A stretch of DNA of 64,000 nucleotides from Bradyrhizobium daqingense. GTDB lineage: Bacteria > Pseudomonadota > Alphaproteobacteria > Rhizobiales > Xanthobacteraceae. A program made the position numbers and the translations under genes. Location of the stretch: the NCBI RefSeq assembly GCF_021044685.1, contig NZ_CP088014.1:2032001-2096000 (forward strand), in the 5' to 3' direction. Within the stretch, counting starts at the first letter, position 1. Each line of letters begins with the position of its first letter. Below are positions 29,155 to 38,281 of the stretch, in pieces. The notes beneath the pieces are model-generated. The model was not told the origin of the DNA, ran no database searches, and saw only the letters and a program-made list of their open reading frames with translations.

Positions 29155-30102
29155 ATGACGCTGGTCTCGATTCCCGCCAACCCCGTTCCGGAAAACGTCG
29201 TCAGCGGCACCATCAAGACCCCCGATGGCGCCGAGCTGCGCTTTGCGCGTTGGGCGCCTCCGGCGGGCCGCAAGGGCACGGTCTGTGTCTTCACCGGACG
29301 CAGCGAGCAGATCGAGAAATATTTCGAGACCGTGCGCGACCTGCGCGATCGCGGCTTTGCGGTGGCGATGATCGACTGGCGCGGGCAGGGCCATTCCTCG
29401 CGCCGGCTGCGCGATCCACGCAAGGGCTATGTGCGCGACTTCGCCGATTTCGAGATCGACGTCGAGACCTTCGTGCAGCAGGTGGTGCTGCCGGACTGCC
29501 CGCCGCCCTTCTTCGCGCTCGCCCATTCCATGGGCGGCACCGTGCTGTTGCGGATCGCGCATGCCGGCAAGCGCTGGTTCGACCGCATGGTGCTGTCCGC
29601 GCCGATGATCGACCTGCCCGGTCGCACCACGTCGTTTCCGGCCCGGGCGCTCTTGAAGGCGATGCGCCTGTTCGGGCAGGGCGGCCGCTATGTCCCCGGC
29701 GGCAGCAGCCGCATCACCGGGCTCGATCCCTTCATCAACAATCCCCTGACCAGCGACCCCGTGCGCTATGCGCGCAATGCCGCGATCCTGGAGGAGGATC
29801 CGACGTTGGGGCTGGCGTCACCGACGGTGGCCTGGGCCGACGCGGCCTTCAGCGCGATGCACACCTTCAAGGGCATGAACTACCCCTCCAAGATCCGCCA
29901 GCCGATCCTGATGCTGGCGGCCTCCAATGACACCGTGGTCTCGACCGCGGCGATCGAAGAGTTCGCCTATCATCTGCGCGCCGGCTCGCACCTCGTCATC
30001 GCCGGTTCGAAGCACGAAATCCTCCAGGAGCAGGACCGTTACCGCTCCCAGTTCTGGGCCGCCTTCGACGCCTTCGTGCCGGGCACGCCGCTGTTCAAGT
30101 GA
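29155..30102 (+). CDS. Alpha/beta hydrolase, lysophospholipase type
   Basis: A 315-residue protein of the monoacylglycerol/lysophospholipase (serine aminopeptidase S33-like, PldB) group. Visible are VCVFTGRSEQIEKYFETVRDLRDRGF (the first strand with Gly instead of the usual His-Gly), MIDWRGQGHSSR, the nucleophile FALAHSMGGTVLLR, an Asp in LMLAASNDTVVST and the His in GSKHEILQEQDRYR. There is no signal peptide, so it is probably cytosolic or peripheral to the membrane. ATG at 29155 is used instead of an upstream TTG. It is divergent from hsp20 over about 220 bases. Confidence 0.9.
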   Translation: MTLVSIPANPVPENVVSGTIKTPDGAELRFARWAPPAGRKGTVCVFTGRSEQIEKYFETVRDLRDRGFAVAMIDWRGQGHSSRRLRDPRKGYVRDFADFEIDVETFVQQVVLPDCPPPFFALAHSMGGTVLLRIAHAGKRWFDRMVLSAPMIDLPGRTTSFPARALLKAMRLFGQGGRYVPGGSSRITGLDPFINNPLTSDPVRYARNAAILEEDPTLGLASPTVAWADAAFSAMHTFKGMNYPSKIRQPILMLAASNDTVVSTAAIEEFAYHLRAGSHLVIAGSKHEILQEQDRYRSQFWAAFDAFVPGTPLFK

Positions 30103-30146
30103 GGGGCTCGGACGCTTCCTGCGCCACTGAACGTTCCACAGTCTTC

Positions 30147-30229
30147 GTCATGCCCGGGCTTGTCCCGGGCATCCACGTCTTGTTGCTGCAGCAAAGAACG
30201 TGGATGGCCGGGACAAGCCCGGCCATGAC
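30147..30229. repeat. REP-like inverted repeat, family A
   Basis: Arms GTCATGCCCGGGCTTGTCCC and its complement ending GGACAAGCCCGGCCATGAC flank ATCCACGTCTTG...CAAAGAACGTGGAT, which itself pairs. Lies between the convergent lysophospholipase-like gene and the di-haem cytochrome gene, nine bases before the latter's stop. Confidence 0.85.
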
Positions 30230-30238
30230 GACGGGTCG

Positions 30239-33010
30239 TTACAGCGTCTTCAGATACTCGATCAGGTCGTAGCGCTCGGCGTCGTCCTTGAACATGCGGC
30301 CGATCACGCCCGGGCGTTTCGGCTCGCCCGGCTTGAGCTCGAAGGAATGGCCGAGCACGCTGTTGCCCTGGATCGGCTTGCCGTCAGGTCCGGTCGCCGA
30401 GAGCTCCGTCTCTCCCGTCTTGCAGCGCTCGTTGGCGCTGACTGCGAAACCGACGATCTCGGGGTCATAGTCGCGGCGACCCATGCAGAATTTCTGCGGA
30501 CGCTCGCTCTGCGGCTTCAGCAGCCAGTACAGCGAAGGCACCGAGCCGTTGTGCAGGTATGGCGCGGTGGCCCAGATGCCGTTCAGCGGCCGCGCGCGAT
30601 AGCGCGGATCAGGCGCCGGATTGAGGCAGTTCTTGCGCGTAAGATTCCAGATCTCCGCCCGTTCGGCCTCCGGGATTTTCTCATCATCCATCCATTTGCG
30701 GGCGACGAGATCGACCACCGTCATGAGGCCGAGCGCATAGACCATCTCGTTGGGCGATTTGCTTGCGGTCGGGATCTCGCATTGCCACCATTTTTGCAGG
30801 TCGGCCGTGTTCACCTTCAGGAAGCCGGGGACATCGACGGTCCTCTTGCTGAGAACGAGCGACTGCTCGGGATCGGTCTTGATCTCGTTGAGCGGGATCG
30901 TCACCGCGTTCAGCACCTTGCTGTCGCCGTTCTGCTCCCAACGCTTCGACGACCAGAAGGCCGGCGTGTCGATCGCCGGCAAATGGCAACCGGAACACAT
31001 CTCGGTGTAGACGGCGCGGCCGCGCTCGACCCGATCCGGCTTCAGCCTCCAGGCGTCGCCGAGGATCTGCGAGGGCCATTTCGGCGCAAGCAGGCCGCCG
31101 AACTTCGGACCGGAAGGACCGGCTGTCTTGAATGGATCGGGGCCTCGCAGCATGTCCTCGATCCAGCCCAGCGTCCGGAAGTTCACCGAGGAGCGCCATA
31201 GCCTCTCCTCGGGATAGGCGTCTGACAGGTTGAGCAGGGCCGTCACGCCGAGGGCTTCGCCGGCATTGCGGATCAGCGGCTGCTCGATCGAGGCATCGTA
31301 CTGGGCGAACCTGAACCACGGCACGGTCCAGATCGCGGGGTAACTGACCGGCGCGTCCTGGGCGTGCAGGTTCTTCTCGAATCCCTTGATCCCGCTCATC
31401 GCGAGGTCTTGCGAAAAGACCTGGTTGCCGATGCGGTTGAGGGCATCGAGGCGGCCGAACCCTTCCTCGGTGTCCTGCTGCTGCTTGCCGTCCCAGGTCG
31501 TCTTGCCCTCGATCGTCTTCTCGTAATTCTTGGCCCAGTCGATCAGGAAGCTGCCGATCGCGCCGAGCTTCTGCTTCAGCACGGCGCGGTCTGCCTGGCT
31601 GGCATCGGTACCGAGCACGCGATCGGCAAAGCGCTGAAAGCGGAACGGGACGTAGAGCGTGTAGGCGATCGACAGCCCGGTCGCGAGCTCGAGCTTCTTC
31701 AGGTCGGTCATCGCCGCGCCGCCGTCGAAGCGGACGTCGACGCCCTGATAGTGGATCTGGCCGGTATGACAGGCCGCGCAGGTCAGCCCGATCATGTCGT
31801 CCTCGCGGCGGCCCGTCGCGGGATCGACCACGCCGGTCATGCGCGCGAAGCCGACGGGCAGGCCGTCGACGTTCTCGGCCGGGGTCCATCGAGTCGACCA
31901 GTCCGACACCTGCGCCGTCTCGTAGACATTGGCATAGCCGAAGCGGCGCAGCGTCGCGGTGTCGGTCTGGATCGTCTGCGGGCTGGGGATGAAGCCGAAG
32001 CGCTCGAGATAGGCGCTGTCCTTGATCATGCCGGGCTTCGAGAACAGATGCAGCTGCGGCTGCTCCAATGCCACGAACCACTCATAGGGTACCGGGAAGG
32101 TCGCGGTGCCCTGGCTGGCATGGTGGAACCAGTGCCGGTCCTTCAGCGACCAGTTCTGCTCGAGCCAGTAAGCCGCTTTCGTTTCGGGGACCGCGGGCAG
32201 GGGCGGCGGCAGCAGGTTCACGAGGACGCTCTTCTGCGGCAGCATGGCGCGAACCTGGTTGGGGAATTCGGCGACCGCGACCAGGGCAACGAGGCCAAGC
32301 CCGATGACGAGCGCCGAGAGCGCGATGGCCCAGCGAAAGCGGAGCTGGCCGGACGACAGCAGCGGCTGCGACACGATCCGCTGGTTGATGCGGTCGGGGA
32401 ATTGGCGCTGTTCGAACAGGGTGCGCACGTCGGCCACGCTGAGATAGCGCTCCTCGCCTTGCTTGCCCTTGCCGATGATCTTCAGAAGGACCGGCCATTC
32501 GAACTTCATCAGCAGCGGGTAGTACCACCGCGCGGCGCTGCCGGCGCGCTTGAGATTGTCGCGCATGAAGGTCTTGATTTCCGCGGCGTTGAGGCCGGGC
32601 TCGCTGCTGCCGGTGTTCGGGTCGATGTAGGTCCGGCCGAAGCTCGCGAGCCGCGCGATTTCGTCCTCGTTGACCTTGCCGTCGACGCCGAGGATGCGCG
32701 AGCCGGCACCGCGCTTGTCGAGCGGACCGCCGCGTAGCGCGTCGAGCTGCGCGCCCGACCAGAGGCTCTTCAAGATGTGCTTGACGCCGTTGGCGATCAT
32801 CGCAACGCCGCGGACCTGAATTCGGCCCGAGACCCTCTTCAGCCCCGTCTCGCCGGTCGCGTTGGCGATGGTCTGAGACAGGGTGTTGAGCGGCACGGTG
32901 CCGCCCTCGACGAAGCCTTCGCCGACGAGGCCGCGCAGGAACGGGCAGGGGTTGTTCGGCGAGACCGGGATCGAGGGATCGAGGGGCGGCTTCGAAGCGG
33001 GGTGATGCAT
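30239..33010 (-). CDS. Membrane-anchored di-haem cytochrome c peroxidase-like protein with extra N-terminal domain
   Basis: A 923-residue protein. The C-terminal 650 residues carry two haem c sites, CAACH (411-415) and CSGCH (672-676). The late motif APYLHNGSVPSLYWLLKP is typical of the cytochrome c peroxidase/MauG and RoxA rubber-oxygenase relatives. A single membrane helix (FRWAIALSALVIGLGLVALVAVAEF, about residues 224-248) would place this part in the periplasm. The N-terminal 220 residues are unusual: PCPFLRGLVGEGF at 21-33 resembles the Cys-ligand motif of haem-thiolate peroxygenases. They end in a segment (WYYPLLMKFEWPVLLKI) reminiscent of caleosins, with EF-hand-like DPNTGSSEPGLNAAE. 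Substrate unknown. Confidence 0.82.
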   Translation of the reverse strand: MHHPASKPPLDPSIPVSPNNPCPFLRGLVGEGFVEGGTVPLNTLSQTIANATGETGLKRVSGRIQVRGVAMIANGVKHILKSLWSGAQLDALRGGPLDKRGAGSRILGVDGKVNEDEIARLASFGRTYIDPNTGSSEPGLNAAEIKTFMRDNLKRAGSAARWYYPLLMKFEWPVLLKIIGKGKQGEERYLSVADVRTLFEQRQFPDRINQRIVSQPLLSSGQLRFRWAIALSALVIGLGLVALVAVAEFPNQVRAMLPQKSVLVNLLPPPLPAVPETKAAYWLEQNWSLKDRHWFHHASQGTATFPVPYEWFVALEQPQLHLFSKPGMIKDSAYLERFGFIPSPQTIQTDTATLRRFGYANVYETAQVSDWSTRWTPAENVDGLPVGFARMTGVVDPATGRREDDMIGLTCAACHTGQIHYQGVDVRFDGGAAMTDLKKLELATGLSIAYTLYVPFRFQRFADRVLGTDASQADRAVLKQKLGAIGSFLIDWAKNYEKTIEGKTTWDGKQQQDTEEGFGRLDALNRIGNQVFSQDLAMSGIKGFEKNLHAQDAPVSYPAIWTVPWFRFAQYDASIEQPLIRNAGEALGVTALLNLSDAYPEERLWRSSVNFRTLGWIEDMLRGPDPFKTAGPSGPKFGGLLAPKWPSQILGDAWRLKPDRVERGRAVYTEMCSGCHLPAIDTPAFWSSKRWEQNGDSKVLNAVTIPLNEIKTDPEQSLVLSKRTVDVPGFLKVNTADLQKWWQCEIPTASKSPNEMVYALGLMTVVDLVARKWMDDEKIPEAERAEIWNLTRKNCLNPAPDPRYRARPLNGIWATAPYLHNGSVPSLYWLLKPQSERPQKFCMGRRDYDPEIVGFAVSANERCKTGETELSATGPDGKPIQGNSVLGHSFELKPGEPKRPGVIGRMFKDDAERYDLIEYLKTL

Positions 33011-33195
33011 GGCCCAAATCCTGAAAGCAGCAAATCGTGAAAATGAGGCGCGCTGTTAGAGCGCGGAAAGTCCTAACAAACCGACAGCACAATATACTAC
33101 TTGGGCGTGTGACGAAGTGTGGCGCATTTCACTGTCGGGTCAACAAGAGCAGCGTAAGATCGCGGCAGGAGCGCAACGGAGCGGTGGCCTGTCGT

Positions 33196-34992
33196 TCAGG
33201 ACTCGGCGGCGCGTTTGACGTCGCTCTGCACCAGGCTCAGCTTGCCGAGGGGCACGCCGGCTTTCAGCAGCCCCTCGCGGTAATGGGCGAGGTCCTCGGG
33301 CCGCTTCCAGTGGAAATTGCGCAAGTGCCTGTCGACGTTCAGGGTTGGATAGTTTGCCATCAGCACGCCGACGGCCTCGCTGGCCTCGTCGTTCCGTCCC
33401 ATCTGGGCCAAGGCCGCTGCGCGGATCGCCAGCGCCTGCATGTGGTTCGGGTTGATGTAGAGCTGTTCCCGGGCCCATGACAGGGTCGCGTCATATTGGC
33501 GCAACAGGTAGTGACTGAAGGCGTTCAGCGCCGCCCATTGGTAGCGAGGATCGCTGTTGTCGCGCTGCGACGCCATCGAGAACAGCTCGATCGCCTCGCG
33601 GTGCTCGCCGATCATGAAATGGCAGATGCCGAGCACGCCGCGCGCGCCATTGTCGTAAGGGTTGAGCGCGACCGCGCGCTTGGCGGCGTCCATTGCCGCC
33701 TCGTGATGACCCTCCAACGCGTGCGCCCAGGTCAGGATCGAGAATGCGAAGGAGGAGCGCGGATCGAGCCGGACGCTGGTTTCGGCGAGGCTCATCGCCT
33801 CAGCCCACATCTCGCGCGTGCCCTTGACCCAGCCGAACTGAATGCTCTGGATCTGGATCGTGGCGAGATAGGCGTGTGCGATCGACAGCTTGGGATCGAG
33901 CTCAATGGCCTCCCGGAACAGCTCGACTGCGGCGGCCAGATCTTCCTTGGTTTGCCGATAGTAATGCGACAGTCCCTTGAGGAAGCGGTCCCAGGCGGTG
34001 ACGTCGGTCGAGAGCCGCGCCGGTGCCGAGGCCTCGGCACGAACGATCTCGGTGGCGATGGCGGCGGACAGATTGGTCGTGATCTCGTCCTGCATCGCGA
34101 ACAGGTCGCCGATGTCGCGGTCGTAACGCCCGGTCCAGAGCTGCTCGCCGGTCTCCGGCGCGATCAGCTCGGCGGTGACGCGGATCTTGGCGCCGGCGCG
34201 CCGCACAGAACCCTGGATCAGATAGGTGGCGTCGATCTCGCGCGCGATCAGCCGGGTGCTGGTGTTCTTGCCCTTGAACGCGAAGGTCGAGTTGCGGCTC
34301 AGCACGCGGTAGAAGGATTGCAGCGACAGCGCGTGGATCAAATCCTCGGTCAAACCGTCGGAAAAATATTCATCCTGGGCATCGCTGAGATTGGCGAAGG
34401 GCAGCACGCCGACGATCGCGGTGCGGTACTGTTGCGAGAGCGCGGACGCCTCTCTCATTCCAGGGGCGAGCGCCGGCGCGCCGTCGGGCGTCCAGGTCCA
34501 GACCCCGACCGTATCCTTGATGTTCTTGAAGCGGTGATTGCCGGCATCGGTCAGCGGCACGGTGAGATGCTTGCTCGCCTCGCGATGGGCCTTGGCCGAG
34601 ATGGCAAAGCCGCCGGGGCTCGCCACCGATTCCAGGCGGACGGCAATGTTGACGTCGTCACCGAAGACTTCGTCCTCGTCTGCGATGACGTCGCCCATGT
34701 GGATGCCGAGCCGGAACTGCATGGCGCGGTCGGCCGGCAGATGCCGGTTGCGCTCCGCCATCAGCGTCTGCATTGCAATCGCGGCTTCGGTGGCGCCGAC
34801 GATCGAGGGGAACTCCAGCAGGAAGCCGTCGCCGGTGTTCTTCACGACGCGGCCACCATGATTGAGGATGATGGGGTGGATCGCGGCGCGGTGAGCCTTG
34901 AAGGCGGCATGGGTGCCGGCCTCGTCGCTGCCCATCATGCGCGAATAGCCGGCGACATCGGCGCAGACGATGGCAGCCAGACGTCTTTCCAT
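33196..34992 (-). CDS. Class III adenylate/guanylate cyclase-like protein with TPR repeats
   Basis: A 598-residue protein. The N-terminal cyclase domain has the metal-binding Asp in VCADVAGYSRMM, NTGDGFLLEF for the second Asp, and FGDDVNIAVRLESVA in the substrate region, so the metal-binding residues look present. A middle region (VGVLPFANLSDAQDEYFSDGLTEDLIHALS, then YLIQGSVRRAGAKIRVTAELI) is the TolB-like segment common in this rhizobial architecture. From about residue 350 TPR helices follow (FREAIELDPKLSIAHAYLA and AVALNPYDNGARGVLG). It probably converts ATP to cAMP and signals through protein contacts. No membrane segment. Confidence 0.9.
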   Translation of the reverse strand: MERRLAAIVCADVAGYSRMMGSDEAGTHAAFKAHRAAIHPIILNHGGRVVKNTGDGFLLEFPSIVGATEAAIAMQTLMAERNRHLPADRAMQFRLGIHMGDVIADEDEVFGDDVNIAVRLESVASPGGFAISAKAHREASKHLTVPLTDAGNHRFKNIKDTVGVWTWTPDGAPALAPGMREASALSQQYRTAIVGVLPFANLSDAQDEYFSDGLTEDLIHALSLQSFYRVLSRNSTFAFKGKNTSTRLIAREIDATYLIQGSVRRAGAKIRVTAELIAPETGEQLWTGRYDRDIGDLFAMQDEITTNLSAAIATEIVRAEASAPARLSTDVTAWDRFLKGLSHYYRQTKEDLAAAVELFREAIELDPKLSIAHAYLATIQIQSIQFGWVKGTREMWAEAMSLAETSVRLDPRSSFAFSILTWAHALEGHHEAAMDAAKRAVALNPYDNGARGVLGICHFMIGEHREAIELFSMASQRDNSDPRYQWAALNAFSHYLLRQYDATLSWAREQLYINPNHMQALAIRAAALAQMGRNDEASEAVGVLMANYPTLNVDRHLRNFHWKRPEDLAHYREGLLKAGVPLGKLSLVQSDVKRAAES

Positions 34993-35203
34993 ATCCTAAG
35001 CGCTCCAGCGGATGGCGGACCGGCCACGGCGTGGCAATCGCCCTGAACCCTGCATTTCAAGAACCGTGCCTTTATAAAGCAGATGGAGCCGCGCGAAAGA
35101 GTGATCCGCATTGCAAATTCGCGGAAAATCCCACGCAATTGCGGCAGTGGACGGGGAGGGGCGAACCGAATATGCCGCCTGAAGGCCGATCGGGAGACTT
35201 CGC

Positions 35204-35836
35204 ATGCTGGGCATTCACGAAATCTGGCTCTTCATCCTGTCAGGTGTGCTGCTCAACATCACGCCGGGCCCGGACTCGGTTTATGTGATCGGCCGCAGCA
35301 TGCAGATGGGCTGGCGGGGCGGCGCCGCCGCGGCGCTGGGTATCAGTTTCGGCTGCTTTTTCCACGTCGCGGCCGCAGCGATCGGCCTTTCGGCGCTGCT
35401 GATGGCCTCATCGACGGCGTTTTCGATCCTGAAGCTGGTCGGCGCGGCCTATCTCGTCGTGACGGGACTTCAGATGCTGTGGTCACGTCCGGCGCTGGCC
35501 ACGGCCATCGACGAGCCGGTGCGGAGCTCGCTGCGGCGGGTGTTCCTCCAGGGCGTCTTTACCAATGCGCTCAATCCCAAGGTCGCGCTGTTCTTCCTGG
35601 CCTTCCTGCCGCAATTCGTCGCAGCCGACTCCGCGCACAAGCCGCTCGCCTTCCTGACGCTCGGCCTGATCTTCATCTTTACGGGAACGCTGTGGTGCCT
35701 GGTGCTAGCGGCGTTTGCGGCCCGGGCCGCCCATCGCCTGCGGCGATCCGAGGGCGCGATCGCCTGGGTCAACCGTGCCCTCGGCGGCCTCTTCATCTAT
35801 CTCGGAATCCGCGTCGCCATGCTGGAGACACGGTAA
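35204..35836 (+). CDS. LysE/RhtB family amino-acid exporter
   Basis: A 210-residue inner-membrane protein with six hydrophobic segments. The family start GVLLNITPGPDSVYVIGRSMQMGWRGGAAAALGISFG and the central FTNALNPKVALFFLAFLPQFV are diagnostic. Such proteins export amino acids (homoserine, threonine, lysine and others) using the proton gradient. The stop lies five bases from the convergent TSUP exporter's stop. A second LysE gene is at 51.9 kb. Substrate not predictable. Confidence 0.92.
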   Translation: MLGIHEIWLFILSGVLLNITPGPDSVYVIGRSMQMGWRGGAAAALGISFGCFFHVAAAAIGLSALLMASSTAFSILKLVGAAYLVVTGLQMLWSRPALATAIDEPVRSSLRRVFLQGVFTNALNPKVALFFLAFLPQFVAADSAHKPLAFLTLGLIFIFTGTLWCLVLAAFAARAAHRLRRSEGAIAWVNRALGGLFIYLGIRVAMLETR

Positions 35837-35841
35837 CCCTC

Positions 35842-36594
35842 TCAGGTGAGCTCTTGCGCCAGCGCGCTGCCGGCCAGATACAGACCGAGCAAGATCATCG
35901 CGATCAGGAACCAGCGACGAAACGCTTCCGCCGGCATCCGCGCCCGCACCGATTGGCCGATGAACATGCCGGCAAAGGCCATAGCGAGGCCGACGGCGCC
36001 CGGGATGGCATTGGCAGGCGTCAGCAGTCCGACTGCGGTCAGGTTGAAGGCGAGCGCCAGCGTTGCCGTCGTGAAGAACACGCCGAGCGCCTGCACCAGC
36101 TCGTCCTTTTCCATGCCGATCGCCTGCATGAACGGCATCGAGGGGATCACCTGCACCCCCGTCGAGGCCGAGATCGCGCCGGTGACGATACCGACGAGGC
36201 CACCGACCCATTTCTCGTTCTTGGGCGAGACTTGGAACTGGAATTTGTTCAGGCCGATCACGGCGTAGATGACGAGCAGGACGCCGAGCACGATCGTGCC
36301 GTAGCGGGCGTGCGGACCGGTCAGCGCACCGGCATTGAGCCAGCAGCCGATCACGGTACCGATCATCAGCGGCCACAGCCGCCGCAGGATGTCGCGCAAG
36401 TGCGGGCCGACGAAGGTCTGCCAGATGTTGGTGACGATGGCCGGCACAATGACGATGGCGATGGCCCGGCTGGGAGTCATGCTCACTGCGAGCAGGCCCA
36501 TCGACACCGTCGGCAGGCCGAGCCCGATCACGCCCTTGACGAACCCGGCGAGCAGGAAGACGGCGGCAATGAGGATGAGCAGCGGGTCGATCAT
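35842..36594 (-). CDS. TSUP (TauE/SafE) family sulfite/sulfonate exporter-like protein
   Basis: A 250-residue membrane protein with about eight helices and the family's repeated Gly-rich motifs (FLLAGFVKGVIGLGLPTVSMGLL near the start, and VGGLVGIVTGAISASTGVQVIPSMPFMQAI in the middle). Members export sulfite, sulfoacetate or similar anions. The ATG at 36594 starts the first helix. It is divergent from the LysR regulator whose start lies 147 bases away, the typical arrangement for a regulator controlling its neighbour. Confidence 0.9.
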   Translation of the reverse strand: MIDPLLILIAAVFLLAGFVKGVIGLGLPTVSMGLLAVSMTPSRAIAIVIVPAIVTNIWQTFVGPHLRDILRRLWPLMIGTVIGCWLNAGALTGPHARYGTIVLGVLLVIYAVIGLNKFQFQVSPKNEKWVGGLVGIVTGAISASTGVQVIPSMPFMQAIGMEKDELVQALGVFFTTATLALAFNLTAVGLLTPANAIPGAVGLAMAFAGMFIGQSVRARMPAEAFRRWFLIAMILLGLYLAGSALAQELT

Positions 36595-36740
36595 ACCTGC
36601 ACATTGACCGAAGCCGCCGGGCGGCACAATCTGGAGGTTACGGAGACTGCCTTCGTCCCAGCCGAAGGCTGAAGCGTGATCCGGAACAGTGTGCAGCTTT
36701 TTCCGACGAGATCATGCTCCAACAACAAGAGCAGGACCCC

Positions 36741-37631
36741 ATGCGCTTCGACCTCGTCGACCTCCAGCTCTTCATCGCGGTTGCCGACCAGCGCAGCATC
36801 ACCCGCGGTGCGGAGCGCTCGCACCTGGCCCTGGCCTCCGCAAGCGCGCGCATCAAGGGCCTCGAGGACGCGCTCGGCGTCGCCCTGCTCAAGCGCGGGC
36901 GCCGCGGCGTGGAGTTGACCGCGGCCGGCCAGAGCCTGCTCGATCACGCGCGGCTGGTCATCCATCAGGTCGACGCCATGCGCGGCGATCTCGCCGGCTT
37001 TGCCTCTGGCGTCCGCGCCAACGTGCATTTCCTCGCCAACACGTCGGGCCTGTCGGAGCATCTGCCGAAAGCGCTCGCCGGCTTCCTTCGCGAGCATCGC
37101 GACGTCGCGATCGATATCGAGGAGCGCGAGAGCACCGACATCGCGGCGGCGATCACGGCAGGTGCCGCGGATCTCGGTTTCGCCGCCGAGCATGCATTGC
37201 CCGAGCATATCGAGCGTTTCGTCTTCAGCGAGGACCGCCTGACGCTGGTGACGTCGAAACGCGGTCCATTCGCCGGCCGCCGCCAGATCGACTTTCAGGA
37301 AGCGGGAGCGTGTGACTTCGTCGGCCTGACCAGCGCGACCGCGCTGCAGATGCACATCGCCAAACATGCGGCGCGGCTCGGCATGCGTCCGCATTTTCGC
37401 GCACGGCTGCGCGACTTCGACGCGATCTGCCAGATGGTCGCTGCTGATGTCGGCGTGGCGCTCGTGCCAGAAGTCGCTGCCCGCCGCTGCGCAAGGACCA
37501 TGCCGCTCGCGATGGTCCGCCTCCGCGATGCCTTCGCCAACCGCAAGCTCGTGATCTGTGCGCGCAGCTTCAAGGCGCTGCCGAAGCCGGCCAAGATGCT
37601 GGTGGACCATTTGAGGGCCGAGGCAACGTGA
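36741..37631 (+). CDS. LysR family transcriptional regulator
   Basis: A 296-residue regulator with the LysR winged helix at residues 1-60 (DLQLFIAVADQRSITRGAERSHLALASASARIKGLEDALGVALLKRGRRGVELTAAG) and an effector-binding domain afterwards (VDIEERESTDIAAAI, CQMVAADVGVALVPEVAARRCA). The ATG at 36741 is favoured because AGGA lies just upstream; another in-frame ATG is at 36714. It is divergent from the TSUP exporter and probably controls it. An operator is likely in 36595-36740, but I see no clean T-N11-A pair. Confidence 0.92.
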   Translation: MRFDLVDLQLFIAVADQRSITRGAERSHLALASASARIKGLEDALGVALLKRGRRGVELTAAGQSLLDHARLVIHQVDAMRGDLAGFASGVRANVHFLANTSGLSEHLPKALAGFLREHRDVAIDIEERESTDIAAAITAGAADLGFAAEHALPEHIERFVFSEDRLTLVTSKRGPFAGRRQIDFQEAGACDFVGLTSATALQMHIAKHAARLGMRPHFRARLRDFDAICQMVAADVGVALVPEVAARRCARTMPLAMVRLRDAFANRKLVICARSFKALPKPAKMLVDHLRAEAT

Positions 37632-37785
37632 GCCGTAGCGCCGCGCTCGCGACGATGCTGACCAACTGAACCAGGATCGGTCGTTTGATGTGGCGTTCGC
37701 ATTCAGGCCGCTGCGGCGATCAGCCCTGGGAACGGTCGCAGCCGCATCTCATTGCCCAGTTGGCGAAACGAGCCAGGAGCAAACC

Positions 37786-38196
37786 ATGTCCAGGAACATG
37801 CAGAACGCGAGACGTTCGATGCGCGTAACCGGCCTCGTGCTGGTCGCTGTGCTGGCAAGCGCTTCCATTGGTCCGGCATCAGGGCAGAGCGGCGGGGGTG
37901 GTGGAGGTTCGGGCGGGGGAGGCTCGGGCGCGGGCAGCGGTGGCGCTTCGTCTGGGACCGCGACCGCTCCCGGAACCAACGCGGCCGGAACGGCTCAATC
38001 GGGCGGTGGGGCCGGACCGCGAGGATCCACGACGGTTGGGCGGCCCGGCAATCCGGCGGGTGGCGCCAATATCGGTCGGATCGACGGAACGGTGACGCCT
38101 GGTCCGTCATTGCAGGGCGATGACCAGATTCGCTCGGAGAGCTCGGCGAACTCAGAGGCCGACCGAAAGATCAAGAGCATCTGCAAGGGATGCTAG
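37786..38196 (+). CDS. Exported glycine/serine-rich protein
   Basis: A 136-residue protein with signal peptide (RVTGLVLVAVLASASIGPASG, residues 13-33) and a Gly/Ser/Ala low-complexity stretch. It ends with a short conserved-looking tail (SESSANSEADRKIKSICKGC) that carries two cysteines. An AGGAGC site precedes the ATG at 37786. It may be a secreted structural or envelope protein; no domain known to me. Gly-rich codons rather than a frameshift create the repetitive part. Confidence 0.65.
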   Translation: MSRNMQNARRSMRVTGLVLVAVLASASIGPASGQSGGGGGGSGGGGSGAGSGGASSGTATAPGTNAAGTAQSGGGAGPRGSTTVGRPGNPAGGANIGRIDGTVTPGPSLQGDDQIRSESSANSEADRKIKSICKGC

Positions 38197-38281
38197 GCAT
38201 GATCCCGGTTCGACAACCGCGACAAGGGCGGGCATGGGCACAACCGAGGAAACGCGGCGGTGCTTTGGCGGCGCCGGCGTC

